This document shows positions 55,745 to 64,000 of a stretch of 64,000 bases of DNA, in pieces. Positions within the stretch are counted from its first letter, which is position 1. Every line of letters begins with the position of its first letter. Both the position numbers and the translations under genes were made by a program. The notes under the pieces were generated by a model. It saw only the letters and a program-made list of their open reading frames with translations, was not told the DNA's origin and did not search any database. The stretch is from contig CM036755.1 in assembly GCA_020796225.1 (NCBI GenBank), forward strand, positions 16,865,317-16,929,316, given 5' to 3'. The DNA is from Arion vulgaris. Taxonomy: Eukaryota > Mollusca > Gastropoda > Stylommatophora > Arionidae.

Positions 55745-57130
55745 GCTAAACACGTAAACACAAAGTACTACAGTTTTACAAAATACATAAACAGTGACGA
55801 TAAACAGCAACGTTTCGACCAAAAGGCCTTTATCAAGCAAACATTACAACAAGAATGACGAATTTCGAGGAACACTACAAATGGACGATTACATGTGGAA
55901 ACATAAACCTATCTAATGAAAATCTGGGAATAAAAACGAACAACGAAATGAGTGCAACACAAAAACCGAAAGTGGAAAAGAAGAGAACAATAAACAATAT
56001 AGTGGATAAATGACACATATATAGAGCAAACACACATATAGATAACAAGGCACGAGATAAGACAGTACTAAGAAGCATAGGAATGTAATGCGTTGAGTCA
56101 AAGAGGTCGCAAAGTGCCATAGAATGAAATAAAACGGTTCTCCAGGGCGAATCGACTGCGATCATCGGAGGAACATGATCGGATGGCTGTGACCTGGACA
56201 TCGTCAACTCCTGAATGGCCAGTATCGTTGAAATGAGTGGCCACAGGAGTCACAGAGCGTTGGCGAATATCGCGTAAGTGTTGGGCGAATCGGTCACTGA
56301 GTCTCTTACCGGTTTCGCCAATATAGGACTTGTTGCATCGTTTGCAGGTGATGGCATAGATGATATTGCGGGACTCACACGTGAAACTGTCTTGAATGGC
56401 ATACGTAGCTTTTGGAAAAGAGACAGTGGGGTCTGTATTACATATGCACATGTATTACAGCGCCGACGTCCGCACTGGATGGTGCCAAAGTGACTCTGGA
56501 TATTAGGCTTGAGGCGACTGTGTACCAACAAATCCTTGAGGCTTCTGTCCCGTCTGTAAGCCACCAAAGGATAGTGTTGGAAGACTGAACGTGTCTCAGG
56601 ATCAGACTGAAGAATAGGAGATGATGGAATAAGACCTTTTCACCAGGAACTATGAGGGTGGCCATTCAGGAGTTGACGATGTCCAGGTCACAGCCATCCG
56701 ATCATGTTCCTCCGATGATCGCAGTCGATTCGCCCTGGAGAACCGTTTTATTTCATTCTATGGCACTTTGCGACCTCTTGGACTCAACGCATTACATTCC
56801 TATGCTTCTTAGTACTGTCTTATCTCGTGCCTTGTTATCTATATGTGTGTTTGCTCTATATATGTGTCATTTATCCACTATATTGTTTATTGTTTCTCTC
56901 TTTTCCACTTTCGGTTTTTTGTGTTGCACTCATTTCGTTGTTCGTTTTATTCCCAGATTTTCATTAGATAGGTTTATGTTTCCACATGTAATCGTCCATT
57001 TGTAGTGTTCCTCGAAATTCGTCATTCTTGTTGTAATGTTTGCTTGATAAAGGCCTTTTGGTCGAAACGTTGCTGTTTATCGTCACTGTTTATGTATTTT
57101 GTAAAACTGTAGTACTTTGTGTTTACGTGT
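55745..57130. mobile_element. Penelope-like element remnant with palindromic arms
   Basis: A left arm (55,745-56,225) and an inverted, nearly identical right arm (56,650-57,130) flank a minus-strand coding fragment. Arm ends carry AAAGTACTACAGTTTTACAA and the TTGATAAAGGCC...GAAACG motif. The right arm repeats the end of the coding sequence (GHSGVDDVQVTAIRSCSSDD). PLEs often carry such duplicated or inverted terminal segments. The reverse transcriptase part is missing. Confidence 0.85.
56098..56640 (-). pseudogene. Penelope-like GIY-YIG endonuclease domain
   Basis: This is the C-terminal part of a PLE protein, which normally has a reverse transcriptase followed by a GIY-YIG endonuclease that nicks target DNA. 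From 56,640 the minus strand encodes LIPSSPILQSDPETRSVFQH, YPLVAYRRDRSLKDLLVHSR and CGRRRCNTCAYV. A one-base frameshift near 56,450 leads into the domain: FTCESRNIIYAITCKRCNKS, YIGETGKRLSDRFAQHLRDI and PVATHFNDTGH. The IIYAITC and SYIGET strands correspond to the GIY and YIG elements, with the catalytic Arg in SDRF. The paired CxxC-type cysteines are usual in PLEs. It ends at LENRFISFYGTLRPL. The frameshift and lack of a reverse transcriptase make it inactive. Confidence 0.88.
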
Positions 57131-57239
57131 TTAGCTATTTTCAAAGTTTTACTGCAGCCTCCACCTTGGTTCTGAACAGAACATTGTCAACAGTCCTTTT
57201 GGAATTGATCTCTCTGGTAGGCCAGATGTTTAAAGGTCA

Positions 57240-57505
57240 TGTTTAAACCATCAGTTACATCCTGATCCATCTTCTCTGTGGTATTCCTCTTTGCTGGTAT
57301 GCCTCCTGCCATGATGCCTCCAACCCTTCATGTATTTTTTATATGTCCAAAATACTTCAATTTTCTCTTTCTATTTGTAGCATTAGTCAGTTTTCTTTGA
57401 TTTTGAGTTCTTACAGGATAGATCTATTTGTTCTCTTCTCTGTCCATGATAACGGAGGATTCTTTTGTAACACTTATTTTCAAAAGCACGTTTTCCACCG
57501 CCTTA
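57240..57505 (-). mobile_element. LINE family 4 C-terminal fragment
   Basis: The minus strand from 57,505, with frameshifts, encodes RAFENKCYKRILRYHGQ, then KRKLKYFGHIKNT and RRWIRM. These are the AFE.KCYRRIL...KYFGHIK...RRW blocks of LINE 4. It joins the PLE right arm through about 100 bp of unassigned sequence. Confidence 0.78.
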
Positions 57506-57609
57506 AATAGCCATTTAAACACGTGACAAATATTTACAACCGAAACACGTGACTAATATTTACAATCGAAACAAGTGACTAATACTTTATTTCTTCTGCT
57601 CATTCTCCT

Positions 57610-58075
57610 GCTTATTCTTCTGTTTGACTACTACTGTGTGTGCTTGTTATTCTTCTTCTTCTGTTTGTCTTCTACTGTGTGTGCTTGTTATTCTTCTTCT
57701 TCTGTTTGACTACTACTGTGTGTGCTTGTTATACTTCTTCTTCTGTTTGTCTTCTACTGTGTGTGCTTGTTATTCTTCTTCTTCTGTTTGTCTTCTACTG
57801 TGTGTGCTTGTTATTCTTCTTCTTCTGTTTGACTACTACTGTGTGTGCTTGTTATTCTTCTTCTTCTGTTTGTCTTCTACTGTGTGTGCTTGTTATTCTT
57901 CTTCTTCTGTTTGACTACTACTGTGTGTGCTTGTTATTCTTCTTCTTCTGTTTGTCTTCTACTGTGTGTGCTTGTTATTCTTCTTCTTCTGTTTGACTAC
58001 TACTGTGTGTGCTTGTTATTCTTCTTCTTCTGTTTGACTACTACTGTGTGTGCTTGTTATTCTTCTTCTTGTTAG
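57610..58075. repeat. 41-bp minisatellite, about 11 copies
   Basis: The unit is GTTTGACTACTACTGTGTGT plus GCTTGTTATTCTTCTTCTTCT, with TTTGTCTTCTACTG alternating with TTTGACTACTACTG. Confidence 0.97.
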
Positions 58076-58480
58076 TCCTCTTACATCTATATTCACGCTA
58101 GAATACAAATCACTCAATTGTAATTGTCTAATTTGTGTTAATGAACGTATTTGTTTACATTCTGTTGCTAACTTGCTTCTGAATTGAGATATATATTTGT
58201 GTGGTCAACTTTCTGCTTGACCTAACTACTTGTACCTGACTAGCAGAGTTTGATAAAGAAATTCTGAATCATCCCCAGAGACTCGTTCTCACACAGAATC
58301 TCTCTCTCTTCTCTCTGATTAATTGATTGATTGACAGGGCCATCATTATTGCATCTCTTTCTTACACAGGAAGATCTTAGCTGAGGAACATGAACTCCGT
58401 TGCACCGGCGAGGGTTTCCGATGTAATTTTGAAGATGGTGAAGATATTCTCTGCTCTCTATCTCTCTGTTAGACAGTATC
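58076..58480. other. Single-copy sequence with a possible but unassigned exon
   Basis: A good acceptor-like GCATCTCTTTCTTACACAG lies at 58,352-58,370, with an open frame to about 58,440 (ILAEEHELRCTGEGFRCNF). It has no recognisable P450 similarity and its natural phase does not match the P450 exon, so it is not called. Confidence 0.35.
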
Positions 58481-58585
58481 TATTACACTGACTCCCACAC
58501 ACTGACTCCCACACACTGACTCCTACACACTGACTCCTACATATTGACTCCTACACACTGACTCCCACACACTGACTCCTACACA
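58480..58585. repeat. 15-bp repeat, about 7 copies
   Basis: CACACACTGACTCC(C/T)A repeats, with one ATATTGA variant. Confidence 0.93.
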
Positions 58586-58586
58586 C

Positions 58587-58621
58587 GATTGTGTTTCTTT
58601 TTCTGATGTTCTTGCTCACAG
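58587..58621 (-). repeat. Single inverted copy of the 40-bp satellite unit
   Basis: The minus strand reads CTGTGAGCAAGAACATCAGA followed by AAAAGAAACACAAT, identical over about 34 bp to units of the array at 61,065-64,000, which lies 2.5 kb away in the other orientation. Confidence 0.88.
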
Positions 58622-59405
58622 CTTATCACTATTTATCTGTATGTCTGCAGAAATTCTCTACATATAATCTTGTCTTACCCAGAGAACAACAGTCAGGCCT
58701 TATTCTGACATTTTCAAGTAATTTTACATTGAAAATGGAGATTGATAATTTACAAATATATATATTAAACAAAACTGTGGTTACTGCATGTAGTACCGCT
58801 TTTTAGGGCAGTGTAGGACAAGTGGGACGTGAGACAGGAATTTAATGGCTGCATGGCTAGTACAGTGTAGGACAGGTGGGACGTGAGACTGATGAATTTA
58901 ATGAACGCATGGCTAGTGCAGTCGCCGCGAAGCGGTTCAGGTTAGGGTTTTTCATTTATGTCTACAACAGAATCAAATCCTTGACCTTACCGTAGATTGA
59001 ACACGGATATCTCGCATGGGGGGCGCCGCGCTCTAAAGAGGTTGATAATAGAGGCTGATACATTAACGTGAGAAGAATGTCGACCACCTGATGTTTTCCG
59101 TGACTCCTCCTTGTTTTCCTGATCAACAACATCGCTGATATACAGCTGTGAAGACGGCTTCATTCCTGCAGGAATCAGAGGAGTGTACTTGTGGGGGGAG
59201 TGGTAGTCTCACGTTGAGCGTCCTCCTTTCTTCGTTGTTGTTGTGTTTGGTAAACAAATCGAGCTTCAGATGACGACACTTTGTAACCAAATAATGATGA
59301 AAGGGCTACCCAAATAATGGTATTGTCTCTAAGGCGATTCAAAGGTAGAGCTAAGGGTTGGGGAGGGTGGAGTGGGTGGAAGGGGGAGAAGAGGCAGTGT
59401 GGGGT
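58622..59405. other. Mixed single-copy sequence with a short duplication and a tRNA-like relic
   Basis: A two-copy repeat of about 58 bp (CAGTGTAGGACA(A/G)GTGGGACG) spans about 58,806-58,925. A tRNA-like relic is listed separately. The remainder shows nothing recognisable. Confidence 0.5.
58970..59045 (-). mobile_element. tRNA-like fragment, SINE head or tRNA pseudogene
   Basis: The minus strand has TAGAGCGCGGCGC (end of a D-arm), ATGCGAGATATCC and B-box-like GTGTTCAATCTACGG. The acceptor half is not evident. Confidence 0.45.
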
Positions 59406-59407
59406 AA

Positions 59408-59915
59408 GGGGATAGTGTGGGTGGGGAGACGAGGTATGGAAGAGGAGTGGGATAGTTGAAGTGCAGTGAGAAGAGAAGAAGAGGTATGGAAGAGGGGTGG
59501 GATAGTTGAAGTGCAGTGGGAAGAGAAGAAGAGGTATGGAAGAGGAGTGGGATAGTTGAAGTGCAGTGAGAAGAGAAGAAGAGGTATGGAAGAGGGGTGG
59601 GATAGTTGAAGTGCAGTGGGAAGAGAAGAAGAGGTATGGAAGAGGAGTGGGATAGTTGAAGTGCAGTGAGAAGAGAAGAAGAGGTATGGAAGAGGAGTGG
59701 GATAGTTGAAGTGCAGTGGGAAGAGAAGAAGAGGTATGGAAGAGGAGTGGGATAGTTGAAGTGCAGTGAGAAGAGAAGAAGAGGTATGGAAGAGGGGTGG
59801 GATAGTTGAAGTGCAGTGAGAAGAGAAGAAGAGGTATGGAAGAGGGGTGGGATAGTTGAAGTGCAGTGAGAAGAGAAGAAGAGGTATGGAAGAGGAGTGG
59901 AATAGTGCAGTGGGA
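59408..59915. repeat. 50-bp purine-rich minisatellite, about 10 copies
   Basis: The unit is AAGAGGTATGGAAGAGGAGT, GGGATAGTTGAAGTGCAGTG and AGAAGAGAAG, with AGGAGTGG/AGGGGTGG and GTGAGAA/GTGGGAA variants. The strong purine asymmetry on the plus strand suits triplex or G-rich structures. A 205-codon minus-strand frame is an artefact. Confidence 0.97.
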
Positions 59916-60061
59916 AGAGGAGATAAATATCTCAGGTACACAATAATTTCACATAAGTTCAAGAACACATGTCATTCTAACCGAACATTGATATAAAGAT
60001 AATGTTGATTTTACGTTCCGTTATATAGAAAATTCATTGTCCATACTTGATTCTTTGTGCG

Positions 60062-60180
60062 CTGCCTCTTCCCATTACCGATATTTTATAGTTGGTGTCT
60101 CGCCCCTTCCCATTATCGATATTTTATATTTGGTGTGTCGTCCCTTGCCATTATCGATATTTTATATTTGGTGTGTATGC
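60062..60180. repeat. About 40-bp repeat, 3 copies
   Basis: CCCATTATCGATATTTTATA plus TTTGGTGTGTCG is repeated three times with small changes. Confidence 0.88.
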
Positions 60181-60236
60181 CCTTCCTTCTGTCGTATGTA
60201 GACGAAGTGAAACCTTGTATAGAGCGCTCTCCAGGT

Positions 60237-60523
60237 CTAATGTATCAATTAAGTTAAAGGATGTCAAGAAGACCATTGTAATCGAATGGCCAAGTCCCCC
60301 AGGAAGATGGCCAGGTCCCCCAGGAAGATATCATCTGAAAGAACAACATAACATCAGACAATACCTGCTACTGTTGAATCGTTTACCAATTTCGAATGAC
60401 AAGTTGAAGACCTTGAGTGACGGAAGTAATGTGGCGTCTGCCGCTCGTCTGTCTCAGTGGTACCAGCAGACGTTGACAATGAATTGCCCCAGGGACTTAC
60501 TGTCTGCTTCAGCAGACGATTAG
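60237..60523 (+). CDS. Unassigned open frame, possibly coding
   Basis: The frame carries non-repetitive, charged peptide SIKLKDVKKTIVIEWPSP, a PGRWPGPPGRYHLKEQHNIR segment (from a 20-bp duplication), and LLLLNRLPISNDKLKTLSDG...ASAARLSQWYQQ, ending SASADD with a stop at 60,521-60,523. I recognise no domain. It is one of the few frames here without tandem periodicity. It could be a fragment of an old element or an exon. Confidence 0.25.
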
Positions 60524-60790
60524 AAAATTAGAATGTCAGTTTATGCTTGTGGGATAGGTTGAAACAAGTTGTCAGAACCTGTCAATCACGCCTACTTTAT
60601 TCTTGTACACATAACGGAGGTTGGTCAAAACTGACGAGTAACAACAGCGATAATATTGACTTCCGTGGAGGGAGGGAGGGAAGGAGAGAGGCAGTTGGTA
60701 ATCTTGAATTCTCCTTCTTCTTTTCTTCCACCATTATAAAAGTGTTGGGGAGGAGGAGGGGTTTAGTGATCTTATGTTGCTTGTTTTAAG
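60524..60790. other. No recognisable feature
   Basis: Single-copy sequence with a purine-rich stretch (GGAGGGAGGGAGGGAAGGAG) at about 60,668-60,690 that could form a G-rich structure. Confidence 0.4.
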
Positions 60791-60895
60791 GCCCTTTGTA
60801 AGCTGTTATTCATTATCTTAACGCTGTTCTTGATGTCGTCGCACCATCTTTTGCGTGGTCTTCCTTTTGCTCTGTTCTCATTATACTTTTTCTGT
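60790..60895 (-). mobile_element. LINE C-terminal fragment (GRPRKRW type)
   Basis: The minus strand encodes ENRAKGRPRKRWCDDIKNSV then KIMNNSLQRALK. This is the same GRPRKRW.D(D/N)IK.SV tail as the fragment at 48,555-48,650. About 170 bp of unassigned sequence follow before the terminal array. Confidence 0.8.
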
Positions 60896-61064
60896 GTTGG
60901 ATTCTCCGCAAGCAGTTAATTCTTATTTTTCATCTTTGTTGTTCTACACGCTTTGATATAACCAAAACAAGGTTCGTCATTAGGTTGAAGGTGGCGAGCG
61001 TCGGTCTAAAGAAGTTTCAATCCCCTACATAATAAACAAACCAACAAACAAATAAAGTGAAACA

Positions 61065-64000
61065 CAATATTCTACAAGAACATCAGTACAATGTTCTACT
61101 GTGAGTAAGAACATCAGTACAATGTTCTACTGTGAGTAAGAACATCAGAAAGTGAAACACAATGTTCTACTGTGAGTAAGAACATCAGAAAAAGAAACAC
61201 AATGTTCTACTGTGAGTAAGAACATCAGAAAAAGAAACACAATGTTCTACTGTGAGTAAGAACATCAGAAAAAGAAACACAATGTTCTACTGTGAGTAAG
61301 AACATCAGAAAAAGAAACACAATGTTCTACTGTGAGTAAGAACATCAGAAAAAGAAACACAATGTTCTACTGTGAGTAAGAACATCAGAAAGAGAAACAC
61401 AATGTTCTACTGTGAGTAAGAACATCAGAAAAAGAAACACAATGTTCTACTGTGAGTAAGAACATCAGAAAAAGAAACACAATGTTCTACTGTGAGTAAG
61501 AACATCAGAAAAAGAAACACAATGTTCTACTGTGAGTAAGAACATCAGAAAGAGAAACACAATGTTCTACTGTGAGCAAGAACATCAGAAAGAGAAACAC
61601 AATGTTCTACTGTGAGTAAGAACATCAGAAGAAAACACAATGTTCTACTGTGAGTAAGAACATCAGAAAGAGAAACACAATGTTCTACTGTGAGCAAGAA
61701 CATCAGAAAGAGAAACACAATGTTCTACTGTGAGCAAGAACATCAGAAAGAGAAACACAATGTTCTACTGTGAGTAAGAACATCAGAAAGAGAAACACAA
61801 TGTTCTACTGTGAGTAAGAACATCAGAAAGAGAAACACAATGTTCTACTGTGAGTAAGAACACCAGAAAGAGAAACACAATGTTCTACTGTGAGCAAGAA
61901 CATCAGAAAGAGAAACACAAAGTTCTACTGTGAGCAAGAACATCAGAAAGAGAAACACAATGTTCTACTGTGAGCAAGAACATCAGAAAGAGAAACACAA
62001 AGTTCTACTGTGAGTAAGAACATCAGAAAGAGAAACACAAAGTTCTACTGTGAGCAAGAACATCAGAAAGAGAAACACAATGTTCTACTGTGAGTAAGAA
62101 CATCAGAAAGAGAAACACAATGTTCTACTGTGAGTAGAACATCAGAAGAGAAACACAATGTTCTCTGTGAGTAAGAACACCAGAAAGAGAAACACAATGT
62201 TCTACTGTGAGTAAGAACATCAGAAGAAAACACAATGTTCTACTGTGAGTAAGAACATCAGAAAAGAAACACAATGTTCTACTGTGAGTAAGAACATCAG
62301 AAACAGAAACACAATGTTCTACTGTGAGTAAGAACATCAGAAACAGAAACACAATGTTCTACTGTGAGCAAGAACATCAGAAAAAGAAACACAATGTTCT
62401 ACTGTGAGTAAGAACATCAGAAACAGAAACACAATGTTCTACTGTGAGTAAGAACATCAGAAACAGAAACACAATGTTCTACTGTGAGCAAGAACATCAG
62501 AAACAGAAACACAATGTTCTACTGTGAGTAAGAACATCAGAAAGAGAAACACAATGTTCTACTGTGAGCAAGAACATCAGAAAGAGAAACACAATGTTCT
62601 ACTGTGAGCAAGAACATCAGAAAGAGAAACACAATGTTCTACTGTGAGTAAGAACATCAGAAGAAAACACAATGTTCTACTGTGAGCAGAACATCAGAAG
62701 AGAAACACAATGTTCTACTGTGAGCAAGAACATCAGAAGAAAACACAATGTTCTACTGTGAGCAAGAACATCAGAACAGAAACACAATGTTCTACTGTGA
62801 GCAAGAACATCAGAAAGAGAAACACAATGTTCTACTGTGAGCAAGAACATCAGAAAGAGAAACACAATGTTCTACTGTGAGTAAGAACATCAGAAAGAGA
62901 AACACAATGTTCTACTGTGAGTAAGAACATCAGAAAGAGAAACACAATGTTCTACTGTGAGTAAGAACATCAGAAAGAGAAACACAATGTTCTACTGTGA
63001 GCAAGAACATCAGAAAGAGAAACACAATGTTCTACTGTGAGCAAGAACATCAGAAAGAGAAACACAATATTCTACTGTGAGCAAGAACATCAGAAAAAGA
63101 AATACAATGTTCTACTGTGAGTAAGAACATCAGAAAGAGAAACACAATGTTCTACTGTGAGCAAGAACATCAGAAAGAGAAACACAATGTTCTACTGTGA
63201 GTAAGAACATCAGAAAGAGAAACACAATGTTCTACTGTGAGCAAGAACATCAGAAAGAGAAACACAATGTTCTACTGTGAGCAAGAACATCAGAAAGAGA
63301 AACACAATGTTCTACTGTGAGCAAGAACATCAGAAAGAGAAACACAATGTTCTACTGTGAGCAAGAACATCAGAAAGAGAAACACAATGTTCTACTGTGA
63401 GCAAGAACATCAGAAAGAGAAACACAATGTTCTACTGTGAGCAAGAACATCAGAAAAAGAAACACAATGTTCTACTGTGAGTAAGAACATCAGAAAGAGA
63501 AACACAATGTTCTACTGTGAGTAAGAACATCAGAAAGAGAAACACAATGTTCTACTGTGAACAAGAACATCAGAAAGAGAAACACAATGTTCTACTGTGA
63601 GTAAGAACATCAGAAAAAGAAACACAATGTTCTACTGTGAGTAAGAACATCAGAAAAAGAAACACAATGTTCTACTGTGAGTAAGAACATCAGAAAAAGA
63701 AACACAATGTTCTACTGTGAGTAAGAACATCAGAAAAAGAAACACAATGTTCTACTGTGAGCAAGAACATCAGAAAGAGAAACACAATGTTCTAATGTGA
63801 GCAAGAACATCAGAAAAAGAAACACAATGTTCTACTGTGAGCAAGAACATCAGAAAAAGAAACACAATGTTCTACTGTGAGTAAGAACATCAGAAAAAGA
63901 AACACAATGTTCTACTGTGAGTAAGAACATCAGAAAAAGAAACACAATGTTCTACTGTGAGTAAGAACATCAGAAAGAGAAACACAATGTTCTACTGTGA
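61065..64000. repeat. 40-bp satellite, more than 70 copies, running off the right edge
   Basis: The unit is AACATCAGAAAGAGAAACAC plus AATGTTCTACTGTGAGTAAG, with GAGTAAG/GAGCAAG and AAAGAG/AAAAAG/AAACAG variants grouped in blocks. Units near 62.1-62.3 kb and 62.65-62.78 kb carry small deletions. The first two copies (61,080-61,150) lack the AAAGTGAAACAC part. Confidence 0.97.

Noticed and set aside
58371..58440. Second P450 exon (ILAEEHELRCTGEGFRCNF) after a good acceptor
   Set aside because: Splicing at CACAG gives an immediate in-frame stop with the phase-0 donor at 50,845, and the peptide has no convincing P450 similarity. It would require a weaker acceptor three bases on.
59351..59968. 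205-codon minus-strand Ser/Leu/Pro-rich frame
   Set aside because: It spans a 50-bp minisatellite and its flanks with no gene-like features. Three frames of the repeat give similar peptides.

Overview
The window is non-coding, repeat-dominated DNA from an animal genome. The evidence is one spliced cytochrome P450 exon with a canonical acceptor and donor, several tRNA-derived SINE copies, degenerate non-LTR retrotransposon (LINE) fragments, two Penelope-like element (PLE) remnants and dozens of minisatellite arrays. The LINE, PLE and SINE types together resemble those of molluscs and other lophotrochozoans; this lineage call is an inference, not a demonstration. Nothing looks bacterial, and almost every long open frame is a by-product of tandem repetition.

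Layout. 1-5.3 kb: 52-bp array running in from the left edge. 5.3-6.2 kb: SINE copies with a 43-bp array. 6.4-9.15 kb: four arrays. 9.3-9.9 kb: a second SINE family and a 78-bp hairpin element. 10.0-13.2 kb: 42-, 32-, 27- and 37-bp arrays around a LINE fragment. 14.0-16.9 kb: a SINE whose tRNA-like head has grown into a 57-bp array. 17-21.9 kb: more SINEs, short arrays, an 18S rRNA fragment beside a LINE tail, and a trinucleotide tract. 21.9-27.9 kb: one minus-strand LINE reverse transcriptase pseudogene interrupted by two 20-bp arrays. 28.4-40.3 kb: a minus-strand LINE 3' end followed by a 10.4-kb 42-bp array and a 1.4-kb 27-bp array. 40.3-48.6 kb: further arrays and SINE pieces. 48.9-50.5 kb: a palindromic PLE and a LINE with a 5' inversion. 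50.52-50.84 kb: the P450 exon. 51.6-57.5 kb: a mariner-like MITE, nested LINEs expanded into 60- and 21-bp arrays, a LINE zinc-finger tail and a second palindromic PLE with a GIY-YIG domain. 57.6-64 kb: more arrays, ending in a 40-bp array that runs off the right edge.

The central observation is that many arrays are not random: their units can be read as short segments of the adjacent retroelement. Two 20-bp arrays, the 10.4-kb 42-bp array, the 27-bp arrays on opposite strands, the 60-bp array and probably the 44- and 21-bp arrays continue into LINE reverse-transcriptase coding sequence, and the 57-bp array continues into a SINE promoter region. Retroelement remnants seem to have acted as seeds for local satellite growth.

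The only supported host gene is the P450 exon. It has a mitochondrial-type presequence and the proline-rich hinge, and no further P450 exon was recognised in the remaining 13 kb. The arrays at 1-5.3 kb and about 34-40 kb carry many small deletions that may be consensus sequencing errors, so copy numbers there are approximate.
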